From Planctomycetota bacterium (lineage in GTDB: Bacteria; Planctomycetota; Planctomycetia; Planctomycetales; Planctomycetaceae), in NCBI GenBank assembly GCA_018242525.1, contig JAFEBS010000019.1, forward strand, positions 186,001-250,000: DNA of 64,000 nt, read 5' to 3'. Numbering within the stretch: position 1 is the first letter of the stretch; every line of letters begins with the position of its first letter. A program made the translations under genes and the position numbers. Below are positions 52,362 to 62,434 of this stretch, piece by piece. Under the pieces are notes generated by a model. It was not told the origin of the DNA and searched no databases. It saw only the letters and a list, made by a program, of their open reading frames with translations.

Positions 52362-55300
52362 ATGTCCCGCCGTCTGATTGCCGGAACCGTCTGTAGTGCC
52401 ATATTAGTCGGCTGTTCGTTGTGGTCACTGACCGCGGCTGAACCAGTTGCCAGCGGTCTGTTCGACCGCAAGAATCTGGTGGCGTGGTGCATTGTGCCGT
52501 TTGATTCGAAGAAACGCGGGCCGGAAGAGCGGGCTGCGATGCTCGAAAAGCTGGGGTTCTCGAGATTTGCCTATGACTACCGCGCCGAGCACATCCCGAC
52601 GTTCGACGCCGAAATTGAAGCGTTGCAGCGACATCATGTCGAACTGTTTGCCTGGTGGTTCCCGACCGTCTTGAATGACGAAGCGAAAATGACGCTGGCG
52701 GTGTTTGCCAGACACAAGGTGACACCGCAATTGTGGGTCACCGGCGGCGGCGCACCGACGAAGGACGAGGCCGATCAGCGAGCACGCGTGGTGGCTGAAG
52801 CCGCACGTATTCGACCCATCGCCGAAGCGGCCGCCAGGGTCGGCTGCAAGGTGGCTCTGTACAACCACGGCGGATGGTTTGGTGAGCCGGAAAACCAGAT
52901 CGCTATCATCCAGGAACTGAAGTTGGACAACGTCGGTATCGTCTACAACCAGCATCACGGCCATGATCACCTGGATCGGTTCCCCGAACTGCTTCAGAAG
53001 ATGAAGCCGTACCTGTACACGCTGAACCTGAACGGGATGGTCAAGGAAGGCGATCGCAAGGGTCAGAAGATCCTGCAGTTGGGCCAGGGAGATCTGGATC
53101 TGACGCTGCTCAAGGTCGTTCGCGATAGTGGTTACACAGGTCCGATCGGAATCCTGGGGCACACTCAGGACGACGCCGAAGAGCGGTTGCATGACAACTT
53201 GGATGGGCTCGACTGGCTGCTGCCTCAACTCAGTGGCAAGCAGGCGGGGCCGAAACCGAAGATGCGTACCCCCGTCCCGCTGGCCGCAGCCCCCGCACCT
53301 GCCCGGGCGGCCGTGGCACCGACAACGAACAAGCCACTGGTCGACGGCAAGTTCGGCCAGGCCCTGGATGGCCGTTCCGGCGGTGCACTCGTCGCGGGGC
53401 GTGCGGAATTTCGCCAGTTCCCACTGACCGTCGAAAGCTGGACAAAGCTGGGGGACAAGTCGCCGTACAACATCCTGGTCGCGAACGAACTGAAGTCATC
53501 GGGAACGCATTGGGAAATCTTCTCGATGGCGGGCACCGGAAACTTCACCGCGTATGTGCCGGGGTTCGCTCCGGATCACTGCAATTCCAGCGCGATGATC
53601 TGTGACAACCAGTGGCATCACGTCGCCATGGTTCTGGAACTCGAGCGGATCCGTCTGTATGTCGACGGCAAGCAGGTAGCCGAACAGTCGCACAAGCGAT
53701 CGAACCGGCCAACCGAACCGGGTGGACTGGCACTGGCAAGCCTGGTGGACCGAGCGATCGGGTGTACCGGCCTGATCGACGAAATCCGCATCTCGAAGGG
53801 CGTGCGGGCGATCACATCCATTCCCGACAAGCCATTCGCGGCTGATGACGCGACGATTGGACTCTGGCACCTGGATGAATTGACAGAAAAGAAACGACTC
53901 GACGATGCTTCTGCCGGGAAGAATGCCGCCCTGTTGAGTCAGGCGGCCAGGCCGAATCCACCTGCTGCCGGGGCCCCGTCTGGCAAGATTGAAGGCCATT
54001 GGGGAGAGGACGCGATTGGGTTTCGCTGGACAGAGGCCGATTCGCGAGACGATCGTGTCGCGAAAGTCGTCTCGGGGCCATTCTTCAGCGGGTCCATCAC
54101 GGGACCGGGCGGCCCCGTCTACAAGGGGATTGTCGTTCGGCTGGGAGACAACCGCGAAGCGTCGATCTGCTACGACACCGAACTGATGCGGGTCGCTGCA
54201 GGCTGGAACGGCTTCCTGAAGTTCGACCCGGCACGATTTGGAGTGATCGTTCCACCGCGGATTGACGGTGAGGCGACGTTTTCCACGCCACGGTTTCCCG
54301 GGGTCTCCCTGCAGGACCAGTTCGCCAACTTTCGCGAGGACAACCCCTATGGCCCGTTGCCCAGGGATGTCGCTCATTACAAGGGGCTGTACCGGCAGGG
54401 ACAACGCGTCGTCCTGAAGTCCACGATTGGAAACGCCACCGAGGTTCTGGAATCTCCCTGGTGGGAATCCGCGGAAAGTGTCAGCGCGATTACACGGACG
54501 CTGCGGATTGGTCCATCACCAGTTCCGATCAAGCTGCAGGTGGCCAACGCGCAGGCGAAAGTCCGCTTGCATGCGCAGTCCTCAGCGGCCACCGTGATTG
54601 ATCAACCGGGGATTGGACATGTCCTGCTGGTTGCCGCGCACGACAAGCCCGTTTCGATCAAGCTACTGGTGGCCTCCTCCGACACGAACGAAGCCGCTTT
54701 CGACCAACTGGTCGCTGCTTCGCCCGTGCCGCAGGATCTGCTGTCGATGATCAAGCCCGGTCCCCGGCAATGGGGAGAACCACTCGTCACGAAAGGGGAG
54801 GTCGCCCCCAATTCCGCACCGTATGTCGTGGATACAATCACGCTGCCGTTCGAGAACCCGTTCAATGCTCTCATGTTCTGCAGTGGACACGACTTTCTGC
54901 CTGATGGCCGGGCGGTGGTGAGCATGATGCACGGGGACGTCTGGCTGGTCGCCGGGATCGACGACACGCTGAAGCGAATCACGTGGCAACGCTTTGCGAC
55001 CGGCCTGTTCCAGCCACTGGGATTGCGGATTGTCGACGGCAGAATCCATGTCGTCGGCAGGGATCAGATCACTCGACTGGTGGACCTGAACAACGACGGA
55101 GAAGCGGATTTCTACGAGAATTTCAACAACGACGCCCAAGTTACGTTAAACGGCCATGAATATGTGACATGCCTGGAAACCGATCGCGCCGGCAACTTTT
55201 ATTATGTCAAAGGGAACTGCAATTCGCAGACTCCGCACGATGGCTGCCTGCTGCGAGTTTCACCGGATGGTTCCCGGCTCGATGTCTTCGCCACCGGCTT

Positions 55301-58151
55301 CCGGAACTCGAACGGGATCGGTATGGGACCCAATGACGAGATCACGGTAGCACCTCAGGAAGGGGAATGGACGCCGGCATCCGGTGTTTTCCTGGTCCAT
55401 GAAGGGGGCTTCTATGGTGGCATGATGTCACACCACCGGGCGACTCCGCCGACGGACTTCGAACGGCCACTCGTCTGGTTTCCCCGCCTGGCAGACAACA
55501 GTTCGGGCGGCCAGGTCTGGACCACCAGTGATCGCTGGGGTCCGCTCGCCAATCAGTTATTGCACATGTCGTACGGTCAATGTCGGCTGCGACTGGTGCT
55601 GCGGGAAGATGGCCGTGCACCGGGAACCAACAACGGGGCGTCGATCGAATTGCCGTTGCGATTCAATTCCGGAATCCATCGGGGCCGCATGAATCCGCAC
55701 GACGGTCAACTGTATCTGACGGGTTTGAAGGGCTGGACGACCAGTGCCGTTCACGACGGGTGCTTCCAGCGAGTGCGATATACGGGACTTCCCCTGACGA
55801 TGCCGATCGCCATGCGGAGTCATCCAAACGGAGTCGCCCTGACATTCACGGGGGATCTGGAACGTCGGTCGGCCGAGGAACCGACCAATTACTTGCTGGA
55901 AGGCTGGAACTACAAATGGTCGGCCGCGTACGGGTCTCCGGAATTCAAGCCGTCCGCCGCCGGTCAGATCGGCCGCGACGAGGTCGAGATCAAGTCGGCT
56001 ACGTTGCTGGAAGACAATCGGACGGTGTTCCTGGAGTTGCCAGATCTAAAGCCAATCGATCAACTGTCGGTGGGCTATACGATGTTTGCCCGGGATGGTC
56101 AGACGATTGACCAGGCGATCATTCTGACATTGAATTCCATTTCCGGCCCGCCGTTTCCCGAAACGAAACTGCATCGTCCAACCGTCGATCCCGAGCGGGT
56201 GCGATTGCTGGCGTCGCTGCAGCCCGGGCTGCTGGTCACCGTTAAAGTCAGTGAAGAAACGCCCGGAAAGACGAGTGATCGGTCATACGTGCAGCGGATG
56301 GCCACATGGGACTTGAAAGACGTCTCAAACGGGACACATCGGCCGTGTCGCGTTATCGCGAACGGCTGGATCCGGATTCCCGTCACAGGACGATATCGAG
56401 TCTCGGGGCAGGCTGAGCCGGACGACCTGAATATCATCCTGACCGGAGCGAAGTTGACGACGGATGGGTGGTTTGCGCTCAGTCGGGGCCTGCAGCCAAT
56501 CGTCATCGAACAATACGTCACTGGTAACGATGCCAGCGTGCGACTTTTGTGGGAAAGCGATCGATTTCCCAGGGAAGCGATTCCCGCGGCAGCATTGATG
56601 CACACCCCGCTGGCGGATTCGGACGCCGAGTCTCACTTCGCCGGGGCGATGTTGTTCGAACGACTTCGTTGTGCCAACTGCCACCAGCAGCCGCCTCGAA
56701 AGGCGAGCGGAGCCGATGATAATCAGGCATTCTGGGAGATTGCCCGAGCGGCGCCGCGCCTGGACACGATCGGTTCGCGCGTCGAGCCGATCTGGCTGGC
56801 ACACTGGATCAGGAATCCCCATCAGCTTCGTTCCGATGCTTCCATGCCGGCGGTCATTCCAGGCGACGACGTGGGAACATCGAACGACATCGCGGCGTAC
56901 TTGTCATCGCTGCAGGATCCATCAGCCGCAGGCCAGCGGATCGTCGTCGGGGAGGATGTTAAAGCCGATGTCGCCGAATCGGGGGCAGAGTTGTATGAGC
57001 AACTGGGGTGCATCACCTGTCACTCCCTGGCAAAGCCCGATCAGAAGGACGAATGGAACCGGGTCTCGTTGTACTATGTGAATGCCAAGTACCGACCTCA
57101 GGCCCTGACCGCCTATCTGCTTGCCCCGCACAGTCACGCGCCCAACAGCCGAATGCCGGATTTCCGACTGACTGAAGCCGAAGTCAGTGCCCTGGTTCAG
57201 TTCCTGCGACGCGATGCCAGGGGCCGGCTGGAACCGACGGGTCCGACGGGGAATGTTGACCGCGGCAAAGTGGCCTTTGAAAAGCAACGCTGTCACCAAT
57301 GTCACGTCGTCGGTCAGGGAGATGCACTGGTCAAACCGAATCTGCCGGCGATCCGCTGGTCCGGCCGACAGACCGCCGGTTGCCTGGCTGCGGAGTCCGA
57401 CCCGAAATCCCCATCCGCACGATTCGCATTGAGTGACTCCGACCGGGCTGCGCTGCTGGAATTTGGAACGGGTCCGGTGAACACCAACCTGCCGATGGCA
57501 TCGAGCCGATCCGTGGACGCGTGGATGTCGCATCTGCGGTGCACTGCCTGCCATAGTCGCGATGCTCAACAATCACCGTGGGCTGAGATCATCGCGGACG
57601 AGGGTTCTGGCAAGCCGGCCGAAACCATTCCGCATCTGACGTGGGTCGGGGAAAAGTTGCAGGGCCCGTGGATCGAACGATTGTTGAAGGGAGACATCCA
57701 ACAGAAACCCCGTCCCTGGATTGTCGCCCGGATGCCGTCATTTCCCGCATACGCCAGCCTGATGGCACATGGCATGGCGGCCGAACACGCCGTCCCCTTC
57801 GCGGAACCAATCCCTGCCAGCGCGACTGCCGAACGCATTGAGTTGGGCCGCAGATTGACAGAGCGCGCCGGGGGCCTTGACTGCCGCCAGTGCCACGGAG
57901 TCGGCAGCGAAGTCCCGCGTGGCGACAAATCGACGCAGATCGCCCTGGGAATCAATTTCTCACTCGCCAAAGAACGCCTGCGTCCCGAATTTGCGTTGCG
58001 TCAAATGCTCGATCCACCCCGCTATGACCCCAACAGCCGCATGCCGCGCTTCGCCCCGGACTTGAAGACCACTGCCGCCAAAGGGATCGCGGACGGTGAT
58101 GCTCTCCAGCAATTCCAACTGCTGAAAGAGTATTTGTGGTCCATCGACTGA
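52362..58151 (+). CDS. Giant secreted multi-domain protein: TIM barrel, LamG, propeller and five c-type hemes
   Basis: About 1929 residues. GGAG lies nine bases before ATG 52362, and a signal peptide follows (IAGTVCSAILVGCSLWSLTAAEP). Domains in order: residues ~30-300 resemble a sugar-phosphate isomerase/epimerase TIM barrel (TFDAEIEALQRHHVELFAWWFP...HHGHDHLDRFPELLQKMKPYL); ~320-520 a LamG/concanavalin-like module (DNQWHHVAMVLELERIRLYVDGKQV); ~540-700 a DUF6797-like segment; ~800-1100 a propeller region (HDFLPDGRAVVSMMHGDVWLVAG); then five CxxCH hemes near residues 1437, 1550, 1644, 1727 and 1841. It probably acts as an exported sugar-oxidising enzyme that passes electrons along its hemes (inference). 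A hairpin follows the stop. Confidence 0.88.
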   Translation: MSRRLIAGTVCSAILVGCSLWSLTAAEPVASGLFDRKNLVAWCIVPFDSKKRGPEERAAMLEKLGFSRFAYDYRAEHIPTFDAEIEALQRHHVELFAWWFPTVLNDEAKMTLAVFARHKVTPQLWVTGGGAPTKDEADQRARVVAEAARIRPIAEAAARVGCKVALYNHGGWFGEPENQIAIIQELKLDNVGIVYNQHHGHDHLDRFPELLQKMKPYLYTLNLNGMVKEGDRKGQKILQLGQGDLDLTLLKVVRDSGYTGPIGILGHTQDDAEERLHDNLDGLDWLLPQLSGKQAGPKPKMRTPVPLAAAPAPARAAVAPTTNKPLVDGKFGQALDGRSGGALVAGRAEFRQFPLTVESWTKLGDKSPYNILVANELKSSGTHWEIFSMAGTGNFTAYVPGFAPDHCNSSAMICDNQWHHVAMVLELERIRLYVDGKQVAEQSHKRSNRPTEPGGLALASLVDRAIGCTGLIDEIRISKGVRAITSIPDKPFAADDATIGLWHLDELTEKKRLDDASAGKNAALLSQAARPNPPAAGAPSGKIEGHWGEDAIGFRWTEADSRDDRVAKVVSGPFFSGSITGPGGPVYKGIVVRLGDNREASICYDTELMRVAAGWNGFLKFDPARFGVIVPPRIDGEATFSTPRFPGVSLQDQFANFREDNPYGPLPRDVAHYKGLYRQGQRVVLKSTIGNATEVLESPWWESAESVSAITRTLRIGPSPVPIKLQVANAQAKVRLHAQSSAATVIDQPGIGHVLLVAAHDKPVSIKLLVASSDTNEAAFDQLVAASPVPQDLLSMIKPGPRQWGEPLVTKGEVAPNSAPYVVDTITLPFENPFNALMFCSGHDFLPDGRAVVSMMHGDVWLVAGIDDTLKRITWQRFATGLFQPLGLRIVDGRIHVVGRDQITRLVDLNNDGEADFYENFNNDAQVTLNGHEYVTCLETDRAGNFYYVKGNCNSQTPHDGCLLRVSPDGSRLDVFATGFRNSNGIGMGPNDEITVAPQEGEWTPASGVFLVHEGGFYGGMMSHHRATPPTDFERPLVWFPRLADNSSGGQVWTTSDRWGPLANQLLHMSYGQCRLRLVLREDGRAPGTNNGASIELPLRFNSGIHRGRMNPHDGQLYLTGLKGWTTSAVHDGCFQRVRYTGLPLTMPIAMRSHPNGVALTFTGDLERRSAEEPTNYLLEGWNYKWSAAYGSPEFKPSAAGQIGRDEVEIKSATLLEDNRTVFLELPDLKPIDQLSVGYTMFARDGQTIDQAIILTLNSISGPPFPETKLHRPTVDPERVRLLASLQPGLLVTVKVSEETPGKTSDRSYVQRMATWDLKDVSNGTHRPCRVIANGWIRIPVTGRYRVSGQAEPDDLNIILTGAKLTTDGWFALSRGLQPIVIEQYVTGNDASVRLLWESDRFPREAIPAAALMHTPLADSDAESHFAGAMLFERLRCANCHQQPPRKASGADDNQAFWEIARAAPRLDTIGSRVEPIWLAHWIRNPHQLRSDASMPAVIPGDDVGTSNDIAAYLSSLQDPSAAGQRIVVGEDVKADVAESGAELYEQLGCITCHSLAKPDQKDEWNRVSLYYVNAKYRPQALTAYLLAPHSHAPNSRMPDFRLTEAEVSALVQFLRRDARGRLEPTGPTGNVDRGKVAFEKQRCHQCHVVGQGDALVKPNLPAIRWSGRQTAGCLAAESDPKSPSARFALSDSDRAALLEFGTGPVNTNLPMASSRSVDAWMSHLRCTACHSRDAQQSPWAEIIADEGSGKPAETIPHLTWVGEKLQGPWIERLLKGDIQQKPRPWIVARMPSFPAYASLMAHGMAAEHAVPFAEPIPASATAERIELGRRLTERAGGLDCRQCHGVGSEVPRGDKSTQIALGINFSLAKERLRPEFALRQMLDPPRYDPNSRMPRFAPDLKTTAAKGIADGDALQQFQLLKEYLWSID

Positions 58152-58156
58152 CGTAC

Positions 58157-58175
58157 CCGACGCTGCCAGCGTCGG
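58157..58175 (+). terminator. Hairpin after the giant protein gene
   Basis: CCGACGCT (58157-58164), loop GCC, AGCGTCGG (58168-58175), a perfect 8-base stem six bases after the stop. No T-run follows, so intrinsic termination is uncertain. Confidence 0.45.
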
Positions 58176-58326
58176 CGCAACGAATCACCTGGACCTGATC
58201 CCGATCAAAGCAGTGACATCGCACCCACCGTCGATTACAGTGACTCGGCTCCTGCCGCAAAACAGCTTCGTCGCTGACGACAAGCCCCGCATCGTTCCCG
58301 CCAGTTCAGTCACCGTGAGATGAAAC

Positions 58327-61134
58327 ATGCATGTGTTCCGCCGTTGGTGCCTGCTACTTTTCGTGCTGGCCGGATTCAGTTCCGAAGTCGCCGCCGAACC
58401 GGAATGGTCTCGCGAGCAGGTCGATTTCTTTGAAAAACAGATCCGGCCGGTCCTGGCCGCTCAATGCTGGAACTGTCACGGTGAGAAAAAGGCCGAGTCG
58501 GGATTGAGACTGGATTCCCGGGAAGCAGTGCTGAAGGGGGGTGACCGGGGTGAAATCGTCGCGCCGCGCGAAGTCACGGTGGGCTTGTTGATGCATGCCC
58601 TGCGTCGCGATGGTGAACTTCAAATGCCCCCGAATGGCCGGCTGACTTCGGGCCAGGTCTCGGCGTTCGCCAAATGGATTGAACAGGGACTGCCCTGGCC
58701 GCGTGATGCGGCGGGTTCCGCGATGTCGCAAGCGTGGCTCAGCCACTGGGCCTTTCAGCCGGTCCGCAAACCTGTAGTTCCCGGGATGGCCGCCGATATC
58801 TGGTCACTCTCCCCGATCGACCGATTCATCCTCGAGCAGGAGCCGAACGCAGTCCGGCATCAAGCCCGCAAATCCACGCTGATTCGTCGATTGTCATTTG
58901 ATCTGACGGGACTGCCGCCCACACCGGACGAAGTCGCCGAATTTGAGGCGGATGCCGCACCCGATGCCTATGAGCGTCTGGTCGATCGCTTGCTGGCGTC
59001 TCCCAGGCATGGAGAACGTTGGGGACGGTACTGGCTGGACGTCGCCCGCTATGCAGACACCAAGGGATACGTCTTTTTCGAAGAAAAGTCGTATCCGTGG
59101 GCTTACACATACCGGGACTATGTGATCCAGTCGCTGAACGAAGACAAGCCGTACTACCGGTTCCTGTTGGAACAGATTGCTGCGGATCAACTCGAGAACC
59201 ACACAGACGCTTCGCTGGCGGGACTCGGTTTCCTGACGGTCGGCGGGCACTTCATGGGAAATGTCCACGATATCGTTGACGATCGAATCGATGTGGTGAC
59301 GCGTGGAGTCATGGGTCTGACGGTCACGTGCGCCCGTTGCCACGATCACAAGTACGACCCCATTCCGACCGCCGACTACTACTCGTTGTACGGCGTTTTC
59401 CGCAGTTCCACCGAACCGCTGGTTCTGCCACTCTTTTCGACCCCGCAGGACACGCCCGCATACCGCCGGTTTACGGCCGAGTTGTCGGTGCGTCAGCAGA
59501 ATCTGGACGACTTTGTCGCTCAGAAACATGCGGCGCTTGTGGAAGGCGCGCGGACTCGGGCCGGTGAATATCTGCTCGCTGCGAAGCTGGCCGGCGAAAA
59601 GCCGGCCACCGACGATTTCATGCTGATTGCCGATCCCGGCGATCTGAATCCGGCGATGATTGTTCGCTGGCAATCCTATCTGGAAAAAATCGAAGGACAG
59701 GGGACTGCGGGCAGTGACCATGGATTCAAACACCCGGTCTGGGGCGTCTGGTTTCAACTGGCGTCGATTCCCGCAGATCGATTCCCGATGGAGGCGGCCC
59801 GGCTCTGTGCGGAACTTGCATCGCCTGCGAAATCCCATGGCACGAATCCGCTGGTCGTCAAGGCGGTCTGCGGCGATGTTCCACCGTCGACGTTGGCCGA
59901 GGCGGCCAATCGGTATGGCCTGTTGTTGAAGTCGATCCACGCCGACTGGCAGACACGACTACGTGACGCCGTGATCCTGAAGCGACCGACACCGACCGCC
60001 CTGGAAAATGCGGACGAGGAACAATTGCGTCTGGAACTGTACGGCGAGACCGCTCCGGCGAATGTTCCACTGGTGTTTGGTTGGGGATTCCTGTCACTGC
60101 TGCCGGACCGGGCATCGCAGGGTGAGTATCAGAAGGTCCTGAAGGAGGTGGAACAATGGTTGATCAACGGTCCCGCGGCACCGCCACGGGCCATGGTTCT
60201 GCTGGACGGTCCGACATACGACCCGCGCGTATTTATCCGGGGAAATCCCAACCGGCCGGGTGATGCGGTGTCGCGTCACTTCCTCAGCGCGCTGTCGGCC
60301 GATCCGCAACGCTTTACGCGTGGCAGTGGTCGGTTGGAACTGGCCCAGGCGATCGTCGATCCCGGGAATCCGCTGACATCACGCGTCGCGGTGAATCGCC
60401 TGTGGCAGAATCACTTTGGTACCGGACTGGTCCGGACGCCCGGTGATTTCGGTTTGCGGAGCGATCCGCCCACTCATCCGGAACTGCTCGACTGGCTCGC
60501 CAAAGAACTGATCGGGGCCGATCGTCCGTCTGATCGGTGGTCAATCAAGCGATTGCATCGCCAGATTGTGACGAGTGCCACGTATCAGCAGTCCAGCCAG
60601 GATTTGTCCGCGACCGATCCGGAAAATCGCAGGTTGAGTCGAGCCAATCGAGTCCGTCTGGATTTTGAAGCCACACGCGACGCCCTGCTGGCAGTGACGG
60701 GACAACTGGACGATCGGATCGGTGGCCCGTCCCGTTCGATGCTGGACGGTGGTTTTCATCCGCGTCGGACGTTGTATGCGTACCTGGATCGCCAGGATCC
60801 TCCTGGCCTGTTGAGCGTGTTTGACGTTCCCAGTTCAGCGGCGACCAGCACGGTTCGAGACACGACGACGGTGTCTCCACAGGCGCTGTACATGATGAAC
60901 GGTCCCTTCGTGGCAACCTGTGCCGACCTGATTTTGCGGCGGCCGGACGTGGCCGGGATACCTGCCGCGGATGCCCGGGTGCAACGGATTTACCGAATCT
61001 TGTTCGCCCGCGATCCGCAGGCGGCAGAATTGCGTCTGGCGCTGGACTTCCTGGGGGAACAACCGTCTGCCGCGGTTTGGCAGGAGTTTTTCCAGGCACT
61101 CCTGCTGACCAACGAATTCGTGTTTGTTGACTGA
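58327..61134 (+). CDS. Planctomycete cytochrome protein: PSCyt1, DUF1549 and DUF1553 domains
   Basis: About 935 residues. Signal peptide RRWCLLLFVLAGFSSEVAAEP. PSCyt1 heme CWNCH lies at residues 47-51 with MPPNGRLTSGQVSAFAKWIEQG following. DUF1549 (PSCyt2) runs ~155-365 (SPIDRFILEQ, LIRRLSFDLTGLPPTPDEVAEF, RYADTKGY, CARCHDHKYDPIPTADYYSLYGVF; this last has a second CxxCH). DUF1553 (PSD1) runs ~660-910 (RLELAQAIVDPGNPLTSRVAVNRLWQNHFGTGLV, SNPPTHPELLDWLA-like, HRQIVTSATYQQSS, LYAYLDRQDPPGLLSVFDVPSSAATSTVRDTTTVSPQALYMMN). A DUF1501 gene usually follows; none does here. The role is thought to be exported electron transfer or polymer catabolism. Confidence 0.96.
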   Translation: MHVFRRWCLLLFVLAGFSSEVAAEPEWSREQVDFFEKQIRPVLAAQCWNCHGEKKAESGLRLDSREAVLKGGDRGEIVAPREVTVGLLMHALRRDGELQMPPNGRLTSGQVSAFAKWIEQGLPWPRDAAGSAMSQAWLSHWAFQPVRKPVVPGMAADIWSLSPIDRFILEQEPNAVRHQARKSTLIRRLSFDLTGLPPTPDEVAEFEADAAPDAYERLVDRLLASPRHGERWGRYWLDVARYADTKGYVFFEEKSYPWAYTYRDYVIQSLNEDKPYYRFLLEQIAADQLENHTDASLAGLGFLTVGGHFMGNVHDIVDDRIDVVTRGVMGLTVTCARCHDHKYDPIPTADYYSLYGVFRSSTEPLVLPLFSTPQDTPAYRRFTAELSVRQQNLDDFVAQKHAALVEGARTRAGEYLLAAKLAGEKPATDDFMLIADPGDLNPAMIVRWQSYLEKIEGQGTAGSDHGFKHPVWGVWFQLASIPADRFPMEAARLCAELASPAKSHGTNPLVVKAVCGDVPPSTLAEAANRYGLLLKSIHADWQTRLRDAVILKRPTPTALENADEEQLRLELYGETAPANVPLVFGWGFLSLLPDRASQGEYQKVLKEVEQWLINGPAAPPRAMVLLDGPTYDPRVFIRGNPNRPGDAVSRHFLSALSADPQRFTRGSGRLELAQAIVDPGNPLTSRVAVNRLWQNHFGTGLVRTPGDFGLRSDPPTHPELLDWLAKELIGADRPSDRWSIKRLHRQIVTSATYQQSSQDLSATDPENRRLSRANRVRLDFEATRDALLAVTGQLDDRIGGPSRSMLDGGFHPRRTLYAYLDRQDPPGLLSVFDVPSSAATSTVRDTTTVSPQALYMMNGPFVATCADLILRRPDVAGIPAADARVQRIYRILFARDPQAAELRLALDFLGEQPSAAVWQEFFQALLLTNEFVFVD

Positions 61135-61197
61135 ACGCCACCTGTCGGCACAACCCCGATTTCGGGTGCATCGGTCCCAAGCAGGGAGCCTCAAAAC

Positions 61198-61240
61198 ACT
61201 AGCCCGACGCGCGAGCGAGGGACCGCCAAGTTGGACCCAC
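61198..61240 (+). repeat. CCGACGCGCGAGCGAGGG-family repeat, copy 2
   Basis: ACTAGCCCGACGCGCGAGCG then AGGGACCG and AAGTTGGAC. The copy at 63698 is nearly identical over about 38 bases in the same orientation. Confidence 0.75.
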
Positions 61241-61267
61241 AATTCCCAATCGCCGCCCGTCATTCAT

Positions 61268-61293
61268 CGTTCCCAAGCGGGAGCTTGGGAACG
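61268..61293. repeat. TTCCCAAGC hairpin
   Basis: CGTTCCCAAGC (61268-61278), loop GGGA, GCTTGGGAACG (61283-61293): a perfect 11-base stem. Hairpins of this sequence are recurrent in planctomycete intergenic regions. Confidence 0.65.
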
Positions 61294-61534
61294 AGAAACA
61301 ACAACCGAACTGGCTTTTTAGGTCGTGATGGTGCTGCCGATAGCGTATGGCCTGGCGACTCGGTAGACTTCCACCAAGATCTGCGATATTCCGGTGGCGT
61401 TTTGTGGCCATCGTGGGACCAATCGCCAATGCCTTCGGACCGATCGACCTCCGTGGTCCAGTCCTGGAAACGCCATTGCTCTCATGCAACACCTGACTCG
61501 AAATCGTTCGCCCCTCTTTCCCAAGAGATCCCTC

Positions 61535-62308
61535 ATGTCCACACCAGTGAGATCGGGGTTTCGTATGGCCGGACCTGAAGATGCCCCCACCGCTTATGCG
61601 CACCCCCCGCTGGTCGAAAGCTGGCTGGGAGTCGAATACAGCGCGGAGAGCGAATGGAGTTCCGCAGATTCCGACACACTGCGTGCCGCGCTGGGGCCCG
61701 AATGGCCAGGGACGTGGAAGACATACACTCAAGGATCAGTCACGGGTCGGCAACTGACCAACGTGATGGCCGATCGAGCCCTGCGACTGACGTCGCATGG
61801 TTTTTCGTTTGGATGGCTGGGGCATGGTGGTGAGCGGTACCCTCGCTACGAATCCGTTCGTGATGGATTTGTGACCGTATTGGATGCCAATCGTCAATTG
61901 GCGGCCAACCCCGCGAAATCCGTTGTTCCCGTGCGATGGACCGTCTGTTACGTGAATCGCATTCCACGCGGCACGGTCTGGTCGACTCCCGGGGACTGGT
62001 CGTTTTTCAATCTGTGGCAATCCGCTCCACTGAAAGGCCTGGGAGTCGACCCTGTTGGTTTTCATGGCGAGTGGAGTTTCGCGCTGGAGGCCGAACGGGG
62101 CGAACTGAAAATCCGTTTTTATCATCAGGTTGACTCCGCGACAGACGAAACCGAAAGCGTCTGGATGTCCCTGACGACCAGTGGACCCGTGGACGATCCC
62201 GAGACCCTGTTCGACGGCATGGACTACGGCCGCGAAGTCATCGTCCGCGGATTCAATGAACTGGTCTCTGCCGACGCCAAGAACTACTGGGGCGTTCGGC
62301 CAAAATAG
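61535..62308 (+). CDS. TIGR04255-family protein of unknown function
   Basis: About 257 residues. ATG 61535 (MSTPVRSGFRMAGP) has AAGAGA upstream; the long frame open to 61394 has no ribosome site. The sequence AHPPLVESWLGVEYS, VRWTVCYVNRIPRG and the C-terminal FNELVSADAKNYWGVR match the sporadically distributed TIGR04255 family, whose function is unknown. No membrane segments. It lies between direct repeats at 61198 and 63698, which may mark an acquired segment (inference). Confidence 0.72.
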   Translation: MSTPVRSGFRMAGPEDAPTAYAHPPLVESWLGVEYSAESEWSSADSDTLRAALGPEWPGTWKTYTQGSVTGRQLTNVMADRALRLTSHGFSFGWLGHGGERYPRYESVRDGFVTVLDANRQLAANPAKSVVPVRWTVCYVNRIPRGTVWSTPGDWSFFNLWQSAPLKGLGVDPVGFHGEWSFALEAERGELKIRFYHQVDSATDETESVWMSLTTSGPVDDPETLFDGMDYGREVIVRGFNELVSADAKNYWGVRPK

Positions 62309-62434
62309 AGGACAGTGCCCTCGACTCAATTCGAGCGACCGCTCGAGAACGGCAACCGCCGCTCCCGTTGGTCGCTCGCCACAGCCGTGCGCCCAAGACG
62401 CGATCATCACATGATGAATGAGCGTTATTACAGC

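Larger units (their letters stand above)
61135..61534. other. Intergenic region with several short repeats
   Basis: About 400 bases between the cytochrome gene and the TIGR04255-type gene. It holds a CCGACGCGCGAGCGAGGG repeat and a TTCCCAAGC hairpin, listed separately. No gene is supported. Confidence 0.5.

Noticed and set aside
62331..62346. TCGAGCG-AC-CGCTCGA palindrome between convergent genes
   Set aside because: A two-base loop cannot form a normal hairpin, and no T-run follows, so I did not call it a terminator.
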